From: a bacterium
Lineage (GTDB): Bacteria > Spirochaetota > UBA4802 > UBA5550
NCBI GenBank assembly: GCA_024224995.1
Contig: JAAENB010000024.1
Coordinates: 1 to 41,792 of the forward strand
Direction of reading: 5' to 3'
Length of the DNA stretch: 41,792 nt
Part shown: positions 1 to 8,372 of the stretch, piece by piece
How positions within the stretch are numbered: the stretch's first letter is position 1
How the letters are laid out: each line of letters begins with the position of its first letter
The notes under the pieces: generated by a model
What the model was told of the DNA's origin: nothing
What the model saw: only the letters and a program-made list of their open reading frames with translations
The model's database searches: none
Program-made: the position numbers and the translations under genes

Positions 1-1589
1 CCCCAGACCGTAACTTTCTTCTTTTCATAAGTCTCTTCTTTACGAAAGATCTTCTCATCCCAGGATTTATTTTTCGATCTATCAAAAATCAGCAGGTGTC
101 CTTCTGTTACCCCGCATTTATCCATATAATCGCCTATCTGCTCCAACCCGTGGGCAATGGTTTTTTCCAATGAATTATAAAGAATCTTTAATTCAATCAC
201 TTCTTTCTGGATTTTCCCTTCTCCGTAGGGCCACTTGATAAAAATATCGGTCCTGCGTTTTCCAAGTCCATACTCCCGGCTTATGCTTCCACCGCCGTTT
301 ACAATTCTCTGCAAATATGCCTGGAGCAGCAGGTGCGGCCCGGCTTCTTTGTAATCAAAACGTTCTATCCATATCTCAGAATTTTCTCTGAAAAACTCCT
401 GGAAAGCAGTTAACAGCTTTTCCATTAAGAGTAGTCCGCTTTTATCATCGATATACCAGAACCGGTCGATCTCACTCTCAAAATTATCCTGAGCAAGAAA
501 GTTCAATTCCCGTGGAATTACTTCTGCATAAATTGGGTTACTAATTTCAAATCCCATTTTCCCTTTTCGAACCAGACCTAAATCGACCAGGTATAACCTG
601 TCATCCCGGGAGACAATCCCTTCCATTTCCTCTCCACACAACATTGGTGAGATAACCCTTTGTACCCGTTTTTCCTTTAATTTTTCTATTAGCTGATATA
701 TATGAGTATCTCTTGCCTGAATTATATCTTCTTTAGCACTCTCTACCATCTCGGATTTAATTATTACGCTTCTATCCCGGTTTGCCTTCTCCTTAAAACA
801 TACCCGGTATGCCAGGGCGTTCACCAGCCAGGGCTGCCCCTTTGCGAGGTTCCATATTTGCATTTTAGCTTTTTTCTCAATAATCTGCCCTGTTTCTTCA
901 GTATGCTGGTCCAACAGAGTATAGACCTCACTTTCAGTCAGGTCTCCCAGCCTGAGTGACTCTGCCTTAATATTAAAAGCACTTCCACCGGTAATAACTT
1001 CTTTTCCCGGCTCATTACTGTGTATACGATAATCCCGCACATCCCGCACACCACAGAGTATTATGCTATATGGAAAATGATCCGGTCTTTTATCATAGCC
1101 TGACCTGATCTGGCGCAATAAAGAAATAAGTGAATCACCAATCATGGTATCAACTTCATCAATAAACAGAACAACCGGCTTCTCACTCTCCTCAGACCAT
1201 TTTGTCAGCATCATATTGAACGCTGTTTCCGGGCTCTTTTTTTTACGAACCTCATCTGCATATGATTGAAATCGATCACTTCCCTCCAGATGACTAAATC
1301 GACTTGCAAATTCATACAGCACAGCGCCTATTGCAGCTTCAATATTTTCCCTTGCGGTCTGAGCTGCTTCCACATTCATATAGAGCGCCGTATATTTGCC
1401 CTGTTTATTAATCTCCTTCATGAGTGCCAGCAAACATGAAGTTTTTCCCGTTTGCCTGGGTGCGTGCAGTACAAAATATTTTTTCTGGTCTATAAGCATT
1501 AAAACCTCCTCAGAGTCAATTCTCTTAAGGAGGTCAATATGATAGTGGTCTTCCGGAATGATTGGGCCTGCTGTGTTAAAAAATCTCAT
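1..1589 (-). CDS. AAA ATPase with C-terminal PD-(D/E)XK-like domain, truncated by the window edge
   Basis: The reading frame is open from the ATG at 1587-1589 to the left edge, about 529 residues with no stop, so its 3' end is outside the window. The N-terminus has the NTAGP...DHY segment typical of a widespread family of ATPases. A Walker A motif (APRQTGKTS, residues 43-51) and a Walker B motif (VVLFIDEVD, about 139-147) follow. Near residues 460-490 an RRTDIFIKW segment followed by VIELK resembles the D...ExK core of PD-(D/E)XK nucleases. A strong GAGGAGG sits before an internal Met31, but the conserved N-terminal segment precedes it, so the first ATG is preferred although its ribosome site is weak. 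The family is common in repetitive accessory regions; its function is not established. The domain calls are firm and the biological role is open. Confidence 0.85.
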   Translation of the reverse strand, partial: MRFFNTAGPIIPEDHYHIDLLKRIDSEEVLMLIDQKKYFVLHAPRQTGKTSCLLALMKEINKQGKYTALYMNVEAAQTARENIEAAIGAVLYEFASRFSHLEGSDRFQSYADEVRKKKSPETAFNMMLTKWSEESEKPVVLFIDEVDTMIGDSLISLLRQIRSGYDKRPDHFPYSIILCGVRDVRDYRIHSNEPGKEVITGGSAFNIKAESLRLGDLTESEVYTLLDQHTEETGQIIEKKAKMQIWNLAKGQPWLVNALAYRVCFKEKANRDRSVIIKSEMVESAKEDIIQARDTHIYQLIEKLKEKRVQRVISPMLCGEEMEGIVSRDDRLYLVDLGLVRKGKMGFEISNPIYAEVIPRELNFLAQDNFESEIDRFWYIDDKSGLLLMEKLLTAFQEFFRENSEIWIERFDYKEAGPHLLLQAYLQRIVNGGGSISREYGLGKRRTDIFIKWPYGEGKIQKEVIELKILYNSLEKTIAHGLEQIGDYMDKCGVTEGHLLIFDRSKNKSWDEKIFRKEETYEKKKVTVW

Positions 1590-1635
1590 AGTTTGCAGTC
1601 CAACACAGGATTGGCTTTTTGTCAAGAACTAACCT

Positions 1636-1857
1636 TTTCGCTACCCCCGCTCCTCCGTTAAACGGGCATACTCATAATAAATGATTTTCCCCGGACGGAG
1701 TCTTGCGCGAGGGATGCGCAGGGTTTAGTCCGCAGGTCCCCCGGAGGACCGGAGCGGACGCGGAGCCCGGAGAAGCCCGGCCCCCAGGGCGCGCCCAACA
1801 GCTCTTTCGCAGGCTTTGGTTTTCGCTCCCTCACGCTCTGTTAAACGGGCATACCTC
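1636..1857. repeat. GC-rich intergenic element between two imperfect direct repeats
   Basis: The 15-mer GTTAAACGGGCATAC occurs at 1657-1671 and again at 1840-1854. The similarity extends upstream to about 37 bp (1636-1673 and 1821-1857). Between the copies, about 1694-1800 is strikingly GC-rich compared with its neighbours. No convincing gene lies here; open frames through it lack ribosome sites and motifs. It resembles the GC-rich intergenic repeats I associate with treponeme-like genomes, which is a recollection and not a search result. The whole gap 1590-1923 holds only this element and a T-tract near 1887-1895. Confidence 0.5.
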
Positions 1858-1923
1858 TCCCTTCCCCATCCTGCACGGATGCGGCTTTTTTTTTATATAC
1901 TCCCCTTTTTTCGATGAATCTCT

Positions 1924-2391
1924 TTACGTAAAGCAGCTGCCCAGCTCTTCGTCCCCCGGGTACCCCCAGTATATAACAAATTTCTGCGTTCCATGAGCAT
2001 CCCTTGCCAGGAAAAAATAGTCAGTCGGATAGTTATCGGAATTTTTCGGTTTCCCGGTACCGGAAAGCTCCTCAAGCAGGATCTCAAGGTACTCTTGAAT
2101 GGCAAAGGCAATTAGAGCAGAAACGGACCATTTAAGAAACTTCCGGGCATCGAGCCATTGTTCGTACGCCTCAACCTCCGGGTACACGTGGATCTTTTTC
2201 CAATTAGAAGCAAAATTCCGGGGCTGGTACCTAACCTGTTTAAACATAAACACGGGAAGCTTCTTTTCAGCAACAACGCGCTGCAAAAGCAGGATAACAA
2301 GATCGCTCCGGGACAGCTTCAGCTGCTTTGAAGCAGCGTGCAATTCATCCAATAATTTAATATTAATATTGATAGTCGTATCGATATACAT
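1924..2391 (-). CDS. Ribbon-helix-helix-type small protein
   Basis: This 155-aa protein has GGAGG 5 nt upstream of its ATG. The N-terminal 40 residues (TININIKLLDEL, then a helix beginning LSRSDLVILLL) fit a MetJ/Arc-type ribbon-helix-helix DNA-binding fold. A second segment around residues 68-105 (HVYPEVEAYEQWLDARKFLK, then SVSALIAFAIQEYL) looks like another RHH-like unit. I associate this arrangement with a family that is multi-copy in spirochaete genomes, from memory only. The C-terminal 50 residues are polar and unassigned. It stands alone, upstream of the GC-rich element. It could be an orphan regulator or antitoxin, but no toxin-like partner gene is adjacent. Confidence 0.65.
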   Translation of the reverse strand: MYIDTTININIKLLDELHAASKQLKLSRSDLVILLLQRVVAEKKLPVFMFKQVRYQPRNFASNWKKIHVYPEVEAYEQWLDARKFLKWSVSALIAFAIQEYLEILLEELSGTGKPKNSDNYPTDYFFLARDAHGTQKFVIYWGYPGDEELGSCFT

Positions 2392-2624
2392 AATTCCTCC
2401 AAAATTTTGTTTAAAACTTCTACCCCTCTATTAATAGGACGAACGGGAAGGCGTTTTCGCGAAAGAAAAAGCGGTTTTTTTTTGAAAAAACCAAAAAAAA
2501 TCAAGAAAACTCCCTGGAAGAGCTGTTTGCAACAAGAACACACCCGGGAAAGTGCTTGATTTTTATAAATGTATCGAATTTAATTTTTAAAGCAGGTTAA
2601 AAGAGCAGACCATGGGAGGAGCAA

Positions 2625-2786
2625 ATGAGCGATATTTTAATACAAGAAGCAGGAGAAATCCTGGAACAATCGGCGGCGGCAGTAAGGAAAAATAAATGGG
2701 CGCGAAAGCTCTTTTCCACCGGGGGGCTGCCCCCGGTGGAAAAAACCAACACTAAATTTATCAAACTAATCACGCGGGAATCGTAA
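2625..2786 (+). CDS. Possible 53-aa protein whose frame runs through a hairpin
   Basis: An ATG at 2625 is preceded by GGGAGGAGCAA, a strong ribosome site, and the frame stays open for 53 codons to the TAA at 2784-2786. The first 30 residues (MSDILIQEAGEILEQSAAAV and onward) look like an amphipathic helix. The next part is encoded by a perfect inverted repeat and reads KLFSTGGLPPVEK, so it may be a gene fragment into which the repeat was inserted. It overlaps the 3' end of the convergent kinase gene by 17 nt. No family was recognised. It may equally be non-coding. Confidence 0.35.
   Translation: MSDILIQEAGEILEQSAAAVRKNKWARKLFSTGGLPPVEKTNTKFIKLITRES
2712..2743. repeat. Perfect 14-bp inverted repeat
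   Basis: The arms at 2712-2725 and 2730-2743 are exact complements (TTTTCCACCGGGGG and its complement) around a GCTG loop. It lies just downstream of the response-regulator/kinase gene ending at 2770. Neither strand has a U-tract after the stem, so it is not a standard intrinsic terminator. It could still end transcription or protect the mRNA 3' end, or be a short mobile palindrome. Confidence 0.6.
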
Positions 2787-3837
2787 AACAAAACCGGACC
2801 CACTCGCCTTCCTTAGACTCGGCCCAGATTTTCCCGCTATGTTTTTCAATAATGGTTTTACAAATATACAGGCCAAGACCGTTGCCTTTGATGCCTTCGG
2901 TCCCTTTTTGTTTAAGCCTGCTGTATTTTTTAAAGAGCTTGTTTTCAATGTCATCCGGTGACAGGCCAACGCCTTCATTAAAAATGGAAACCATGTATGA
3001 GTCGTCTTTTTTCACCAGGCTCACCTTAATAGTCGTATCTTTTTTGCCGTACTTCACGGCGTTGCTCACCAGGTTAGTAAGAACTATATTCAGGAGATGA
3101 GGATCGGCAAAGGTCATAGGAGTTTCTTGAAAGTCCGTAACAATAGACATGTTTTTAATATTGCTCTGGGTTTCGGGAACATTAATAACCGTGTTGATAA
3201 CCTCAGCAAGGTCGATTTTTTCTTTAAAGGAACCAATACCGTCAAGGCCCATCTTTGAAAGATCCAGGTAGGTGCGGATAATATCTTCAAGGTACTGGCA
3301 GTTCCGTAAGATCGCTTCAATCGTTTTCATCTGCTTTGGATCGAGATCCCCAAAGTATCCTTTATACAGGGTTTCGGCACTGGTATGGACAACGGATATG
3401 GGACTTTTTAAGTCATGAGAAACAATGGCCATAAGGTCCAGCATCTCACTGTCGTCTTCGTTCCCTGCGCAGGATTGAACAGCATTATCCACAACGCTCC
3501 TGAACTCCTCAGGAGTAAAGGGTTTGGGAATATAATCAAAGGCTCCCAGTTTCAAGGCTTCACGGGCAGTTTCAACCGTGGCAAACCCGGTAAATATAAT
3601 AACGGATACATCGGGCTGTTTCTCCCGTAATATTTTCAACACATCCATACCCCCGATACCGGGCATCATAAGGTCTGTAATAACGATATCATACTTTTTT
3701 TCTTCGGTCTTTTCCAGCCCTTCTTCACCAGTAGAAGCGGTATCAATCTCAAATCCCTTATCCCGTAAAATCCGCAAGGAACTCTGTAAAACCACATTTT
3801 CATCATCAATTATGAGCAATTTCATTTTCTTATCCAT
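2770..3837 (-). CDS. Receiver-histidine kinase hybrid, cytoplasmic
   Basis: This 355-aa protein starts at the ATG in 3835-3837, which has GAGAG upstream; an ATG 54 nt further up adds only an unlikely hydrophobic tail. Residues 1-120 form a receiver domain with acidic pair D11/D12, phosphoacceptor D55, Thr83 and a YIPKPF lysine loop. Residues 130-355 form a kinase with phosphorylatable H141 in SHDLKSP, an N-box (NLVSNAVKYG) and an ATP lid (GNGLGLYI). It has no membrane segment, so it probably takes phosphate from another kinase. It is the last gene of the group 4 hydrogenase cluster, 84 nt after the Cache-domain kinase, and may form a relay with that kinase and the receiver protein at 5935-6339. 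Confidence 0.88.
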   Translation of the reverse strand: MDKKMKLLIIDDENVVLQSSLRILRDKGFEIDTASTGEEGLEKTEEKKYDIVITDLMMPGIGGMDVLKILREKQPDVSVIIFTGFATVETAREALKLGAFDYIPKPFTPEEFRSVVDNAVQSCAGNEDDSEMLDLMAIVSHDLKSPISVVHTSAETLYKGYFGDLDPKQMKTIEAILRNCQYLEDIIRTYLDLSKMGLDGIGSFKEKIDLAEVINTVINVPETQSNIKNMSIVTDFQETPMTFADPHLLNIVLTNLVSNAVKYGKKDTTIKVSLVKKDDSYMVSIFNEGVGLSPDDIENKLFKKYSRLKQKGTEGIKGNGLGLYICKTIIEKHSGKIWAESKEGEWVRFCFTIPA

Positions 3838-3921
3838 AGTAATACTCTCTTTTCTTATTATTATATACAAACGTATAATAATCAACAACAATTATCCGGG
3901 ATAACTGTTCTAAAAACACCA

Positions 3922-5847
3922 TTACTCTACGGGCAGCTCAATAGTAAACTGAGTGCCTGCACCGGGTTGGGTGTCAATGGCAATGGAACCGCCATGCCGT
4001 TGAATGATCCCATAGGTCACGGCCAGGCCCAACCCTGTGCCTTTGCCGGTCTCCTTGGTAGTAAAAAAAGGATCAAATACTTTTGAAAGATTTTCTTCAC
4101 TAATACCGGAACCGGTATCGGCGAATTCAATAACAACATTGTTATTGTTACTTGTATAATATGTTTTAATAAATAATTCCCCGCCCTGGGGCATCGCGTC
4201 GGCAGCGTTAACTGCCAGGTTATTAAAGATCGACTTCATCTGGTTCACATCCACATTGAGCTCGGGCAGCGAACCGGATAACTCTTTTTTAATAGTAATA
4301 TTCCGGAAATTCACCAGGTTTTCCAGGATAGCCAGGGAGTCACCAATAACCGTATTAATATTAATCACCTGTTTTTCCAGTTTGGTTTCCCTGGCAAAAT
4401 CGAGCATCCCTTTGACAATTTCACGGCACCGGAGAGTTTCTTTAACAATAACATCCAGATCTTCTTTATGACTTTCATTATCAATCTCTTCAGCAAGAAG
4501 ACTGCTGTACGTGAGCACCCCGGTTAAAGGGTTATTGATCTCATGAGCGATACCGGAAGCCAGGCGGCCCAGGGACGCGAGTTTCTCCGATTGAACGATC
4601 TGTTGTTCGGTATGTTCTTTCAGTTTCGTATCCCGTTCGTTAATGGCGTCCATCATTTGATTAAATACTTTGATCAAATATCCAACCTCATCCGTGGAAT
4701 TTGTTTCAATTTTATTATTATAATTGCCCTTGCCGATTTCCCTGGCGGCTTTTATAAGATAGTTATAGGGAACAATTGTTGACCGGATAATATAGGTCGA
4801 CAGCACAACCGAAATCCCTCCGGCAATAAGCGAGACCGAAAGAAATAAAATAGTGGTATCCTGTTTCATTTGACTATATTTTTTTTCAAGGATTCCCACA
4901 TAAATAATGCCAATAATCTTTTCTTGAATATTATAGATCGGTTTATACGCGGCAATATACCAGTTATTAACGACAAACGCTCTGCCGAGCCAGAGTTTCC
5001 CTTGTTCAAAAACCTGTTCGTAAACCTCTTTGGAAACACGGGTACCAAGCGCCCTGGAACCGTCTGTATTTTTAACGTTTGTTGATATACGGACATCATC
5101 CAGGAATATGGTTGCCGTTGCCATATTCAGCTCGGCAAATTGTTCATCTTTAAATGCCAGGTCGTGCAATTCGTCAACAAAATCAAAATTTTTATTCAGC
5201 AGCTTCGCGCCATACAAAATCCCAACAACCCTGTTGTTGATCAAAATGGGAGCGGCAGCTTTAAGGACCATACCTCTCTCTTCATATTTTTTATCCCGGG
5301 ATCTTGCCTTTTCCGTGGGAACAACAGTAATAAACGATTGATCTGCCAGGGGAATTCCTTCCCTCTGCAAATACTCTTTTGAAACAATATCCGTACCGGA
5401 GCATGATTTCCCTGTTTTAATGATCCGGCGAATAAACAGGTCATTGGAAACGGTATCGCCAAAGAGACGGGGATTCCGTATCCGGACAATAACTTTTCCG
5501 GCAGGGTCGGTTATGGTGAGAATATCGAGAGATAATTTATCCGTAACGTGCTTGAGGTTCCGAACCAGGGCGTTCCGGTTTTTCACTGCAACAGCTTGTT
5601 TCACCGACTCAAGAGAAGCAAGATGATCCATAAAAAGATGGATCGATTTAACCTTATTGGAATAGGTATATTGAGCGGTATTCAAGTACGCGTGAACAGC
5701 GCTCTTTGCCTGTCCGTATATATTATTATTGATCACGATGTAGCCAATTCCAATCGATGCCACACCAGTAAAGATAACAACGAACAGAAAGCTTAAGATG
5801 AGCTTTCGGAGGATGCTCTGTTTAAATTTTTTTTTCACTGTTTTCAT
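3922..5847 (-). CDS. Membrane sensor histidine kinase with Cache-like sensor and HAMP
   Basis: In this 641-aa protein, TM1 is near residues 12-40 and TM2 near 332-354. The region between them is periplasmic and ends in a segment typical of Cache-type ligand domains ([13 protein letters not shown], about 294-306). HAMP follows (about 355-407), then a HisKA domain with H435 in GIAHEINNP and an HATPase with [21 protein letters not shown] and GTGLGLAV motifs. It has no receiver domain, so phosphate should pass to a separate receiver. Its catalytic half is very similar to that of the [FeFe]-hydrogenase-like kinase at 26772-28769, which suggests a duplication with exchange of the sensor. The ligand is unknown. 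The ribosome site is weak. Confidence 0.9.
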   Translation of the reverse strand: MKTVKKKFKQSILRKLILSFLFVVIFTGVASIGIGYIVINNNIYGQAKSAVHAYLNTAQYTYSNKVKSIHLFMDHLASLESVKQAVAVKNRNALVRNLKHVTDKLSLDILTITDPAGKVIVRIRNPRLFGDTVSNDLFIRRIIKTGKSCSGTDIVSKEYLQREGIPLADQSFITVVPTEKARSRDKKYEERGMVLKAAAPILINNRVVGILYGAKLLNKNFDFVDELHDLAFKDEQFAELNMATATIFLDDVRISTNVKNTDGSRALGTRVSKEVYEQVFEQGKLWLGRAFVVNNWYIAAYKPIYNIQEKIIGIIYVGILEKKYSQMKQDTTILFLSVSLIAGGISVVLSTYIIRSTIVPYNYLIKAAREIGKGNYNNKIETNSTDEVGYLIKVFNQMMDAINERDTKLKEHTEQQIVQSEKLASLGRLASGIAHEINNPLTGVLTYSSLLAEEIDNESHKEDLDVIVKETLRCREIVKGMLDFARETKLEKQVININTVIGDSLAILENLVNFRNITIKKELSGSLPELNVDVNQMKSIFNNLAVNAADAMPQGGELFIKTYYTSNNNNVVIEFADTGSGISEENLSKVFDPFFTTKETGKGTGLGLAVTYGIIQRHGGSIAIDTQPGAGTQFTIELPVE

Positions 5848-5934
5848 AACAAACTCAAACCAGGGACGGTCACTCTTGCGCCCCCTCCGGGGGTTGGGGG
5901 GGGAGCGCTAAGAACAGACCCTGCTATAACCCAA

Positions 5935-6339
5935 TCAGGCTAAGGCGCTTTCTATTTTCTCCAACAAATCATCAATACGAACGGGCTTGGTTAAAAAATC
6001 ATTGATATCCGGTAAAAAACTCTGATCTTCATTAAGAGAAAATCTCGAATTTGTTACCTGGTCAATTGCCGTAAGCATGATAATTGGCGTATCTTTTACC
6101 TCTTTGTACCGTGAAGACTCTCTTTTGTTCCGTATTTGGTACGAGACTTCAAAACCGGCAGTGTCGGTTTCCATCATAACATCGAGGATAATAAGATCGG
6201 GCCGTTCGTCCAATATTTTTTTTAAACCTTCGGCTCCGCTATATGCCTCAGTTACGACATACCCGTTATGCTTCAAAGCCTGTGTAAGACTTTCTACCAG
6301 GTCCTTGTCATCATCAACTAGTAATATCTTTTTGCCCAT
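5935..6339 (-). CDS. Single-domain response regulator
   Basis: This 134-aa protein is a lone receiver (CheY-like) domain with D9/D10/D11, phosphoacceptor D53 in LDVMME, a Thr in MLTAID and a Lys-Pro near residue 118. It has no output domain, so it acts by phosphotransfer or protein contact. GGAG lies upstream of the ATG. It sits 25 nt after the hydrogenase small-subunit gene and 87 nt before the Cache kinase, apparently within one transcription unit. The gap 5848-5934 contains a CCCCCTCCGGGGG palindrome and a CTCTTGCGCCC string that also appears at the right end of the window. Confidence 0.9.
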   Translation of the reverse strand: MGKKILLVDDDKDLVESLTQALKHNGYVVTEAYSGAEGLKKILDERPDLIILDVMMETDTAGFEVSYQIRNKRESSRYKEVKDTPIIMLTAIDQVTNSRFSLNEDQSFLPDINDFLTKPVRIDDLLEKIESALA

Positions 6340-6364
6340 AAATCAACTCCATTTTTGTTATTCA

Positions 6365-6895
6365 TCAATTCTTTAACAACTCGTAAATAACGTCCCGTTC
6401 TTCCCAGGCTTTATTACGTTCATAGGTATCAATAGGAAATTCCATCTGTTTAACTTCAATAGGAACAGCCTTCTTGTCCACCAGCCCAAGCGCAACAGCA
6501 ACACCGTAGATAATAGCTTCGGGTCTGGGCGGGCACCCGGGAACATAATAATCCACGGGCACCACTTTATCGGCCCCGCCGGTCACATGATACGAATCAA
6601 ACCAGCAGCCGCCTCCACTGGCGCATGAGCCAATGGCGAATACCAGTTTTGGATTCGGCATGGCTTCATATGCCTTTTTAACCAGGGGAAGTGTTGGCCT
6701 GGTTACGGCGCCCGAAATGAGCATAACATCAGCATGACGGGGAGAACCAACCAGTTTCATACCAAACCGTTCCACATCATAATAGGGAGTTAACACATTA
6801 AGGATCTCAATGTCGCACCCGTTACAGGCTCCTGAATTACAATGGTATAACCAGAGCGATTTTGGAAATACTTTTTTAGAAATATTCGTAAGCAT
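6365..6895 (-). CDS. Group 4 [NiFe] hydrogenase small subunit, HycG/NuoB-like
   Basis: The 176-aa length is typical for the NuoB/HycG family. The four cysteines for the proximal [4Fe-4S] cluster are visible: two in GACNGCDIE, one in GSCASGGG and one in VPGCPPRP. The protein passes electrons between the NiFe site of the large subunit and the ferredoxin-like subunit on the cytoplasmic side of the membrane. AGGAG lies 6 nt before the ATG. It is separated by 10 nt from the HycF-like gene. It lacks the twin-arginine signal of periplasmic hydrogenases, as expected for group 4. Confidence 0.92.
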   Translation of the reverse strand: MLTNISKKVFPKSLWLYHCNSGACNGCDIEILNVLTPYYDVERFGMKLVGSPRHADVMLISGAVTRPTLPLVKKAYEAMPNPKLVFAIGSCASGGGCWFDSYHVTGGADKVVPVDYYVPGCPPRPEAIIYGVAVALGLVDKKAVPIEVKQMEFPIDTYERNKAWEERDVIYELLKN

Positions 6896-6905
6896 AGTTT
6901 GTCTC

Positions 6906-7442
6906 CTATTTACCAGGTCTTGTATACTTTTCGGTCTCTTTCAAAACCTTCGTATCAAGCCGGTCAGTTGTCTTTCGAATGTAAGCCCGGGTTTCAAGAT
7001 CGTCGTACCGGAACCCCTGCAAATCCAACCGGTCAATATTATTGGTATTATCCATATCATAGCATCTGCCGCATCGCTGGCAGGTGAGCATGAATATTTC
7101 GAGCCGTTCGGTATTATCTTCTTTATCATTGGTAGCAATTTCAAACCTGTCGGTCATCTCGATTGCTTCTTCGGGACAAACATCGGCACATCTACCGCAG
7201 AACATACACCGCGAGGCGTCATAGAGCATAACCCGTACTTCCTGGCAAATATCGCGAACCAGGATTGTTCGAGACGGGCAATGATTTGAGCAGCCGCCGC
7301 AGCCAACGCATTTCTCATGATCCCAGTGAGGCATTCCTCTGAAATTTTCCGGAACCGGTTCCGCTTCAAAGGGATAGTTCAGGGTTACAACACCGGGTTT
7401 TGACACCATTAATACTTGTTTTATTTTACTGATTAACCACAC
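6906..7442 (-). CDS. HycF/NuoI-like two-cluster ferredoxin subunit
   Basis: The protein is 178 aa long. Two classical [4Fe-4S] motifs are present: CVGCGGCSNHCP (about residues 46-57) and CMFCGRCADVCP (about 80-91). They form the wire between the small subunit and the soluble electron-transfer module. A third CxxCGRC-type segment near residue 122 (CQRCGRC) resembles the extra cysteines in E. coli HycF and may bind a further metal. AAGGAG precedes the ATG. It lies between the HycD-like and HycG-like genes. Which partner delivers electrons cannot be read from this subunit alone; the neighbouring AsrA/AsrB-like proteins are the obvious candidates. Confidence 0.9.
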   Translation of the reverse strand: MWLISKIKQVLMVSKPGVVTLNYPFEAEPVPENFRGMPHWDHEKCVGCGGCSNHCPSRTILVRDICQEVRVMLYDASRCMFCGRCADVCPEEAIEMTDRFEIATNDKEDNTERLEIFMLTCQRCGRCYDMDNTNNIDRLDLQGFRYDDLETRAYIRKTTDRLDTKVLKETEKYTRPGK

Positions 7443-7466
7443 ATTAATTCTCCTTATTCCGGAATT

Positions 7467-8372
7467 TTATAATCCATATACCGACAAACCAACAGCGCAT
7501 ACCGAAAGCAGAATAAGTACTGCGTAGTATTTAACTGCCTGGTCTATCCTGAACCGCGGGTTGGTTGAACTTACCAGGGAAATAAAAACAAATACTGCCA
7601 GCATTTCAACCAGTTGTATCGCCACATCAACAATATAATAACCTGTTTGCAGGAACGGAATAAACACGATCACAAACAGCGCGGCATAAAACATCTGCTT
7701 AAGCATCATATAATATTTAAACAGGGCGTAATTCGGCCCGCTATATTCAATAAATGGCCCTTCAATAATCTCAATCTCAGCTTCGGCAATATCAAAAGGC
7801 TGCCGTCCCACAAACGCAAGCAGGGCAACGAGATAGAGCGCCAGCATAAGCACGGCAGACCAGCCATAGCCGCTGTTTAAGGCACCGATCAGCGTAGAAT
7901 CGATCGCCAGGCTTTCGACTCCCTCTCTCACCGACGCGAAAATAAAGGTCATTGCCAGAACCGGTTCAACCATGATCATGGTAATCATTTCACGGCTTGC
8001 CCCAATGGACGCGTAGGTATTCTTACTTGAAAGAGCGCCCAGCAGCACAGCCACCCCGCCAAGGGTCAGCAGGTATACAATGCTTATTACATCCGCGTAT
8101 TGACTCAGGACTGTAGCCTTAAAGCCCAGGGGAATTATGGAAATCGCCGTAACAATAGAGGCGAATGCCATAAGCGGGGCTGCTTTAAAGGCCCAATTCC
8201 CGGACACTAAACTTTCTTTTCCCAGCAGTTTAAGCAAATCAAAATAGGGCTGAAAAACAGGAGGCCCTTTCCTGGATTGAACCTTTGCGGTGAGCTTTCT
8301 AATTACGCCCTCAAAAAAAGGCGCCAGTGCCAGGAATATGAGTATATTAACAAAAACCAGTACTACTTTCAT
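7467..8372 (-). CDS. HycD/NuoH-like membrane subunit
   Basis: This 301-aa protein has about eight predicted hydrophobic segments. The N-terminus has the family signature RKLTAKVQSRKGPPVFQPY (about residues 25-43), and the middle has RQPFDIAEAEIEIIEGPFIE (about 191-210), the acidic cytoplasmic loop conserved in NuoH/HycD/EchB proteins. The subunit anchors the hydrogenase to the membrane and takes part in ion translocation. Its ATG overlaps the stop of the large-subunit gene by 4 nt, indicating translational coupling. Confidence 0.92.
   Translation of the reverse strand: MKVVLVFVNILIFLALAPFFEGVIRKLTAKVQSRKGPPVFQPYFDLLKLLGKESLVSGNWAFKAAPLMAFASIVTAISIIPLGFKATVLSQYADVISIVYLLTLGGVAVLLGALSSKNTYASIGASREMITMIMVEPVLAMTFIFASVREGVESLAIDSTLIGALNSGYGWSAVLMLALYLVALLAFVGRQPFDIAEAEIEIIEGPFIEYSGPNYALFKYYMMLKQMFYAALFVIVFIPFLQTGYYIVDVAIQLVEMLAVFVFISLVSSTNPRFRIDQAVKYYAVLILLSVCAVGLSVYGL

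Noticed and set aside
1..1500. Alternative start at Met31 of the edge ATPase because of a strong GAGGAGG
   Set aside because: The 30 residues upstream carry the conserved NTAGP...DHY segment of the family, so the site is internal.
1893..2300. Additional small minus-strand genes overlapping the RHH protein
   Set aside because: They are shifted frames of the RHH gene and its flank, without start signals.
2712..2743. Intrinsic terminator
   Set aside because: The stem is strong, but neither strand has a U-tract after it, so it is listed as an inverted repeat.
6810..7289. Plus-strand open frame of 159 codons
   Set aside because: It is antisense to the HycF/HycG-like genes, with no ribosome site or family motif. 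The same applies to the plus-strand frames at 9449-9937 and 29814-30380.
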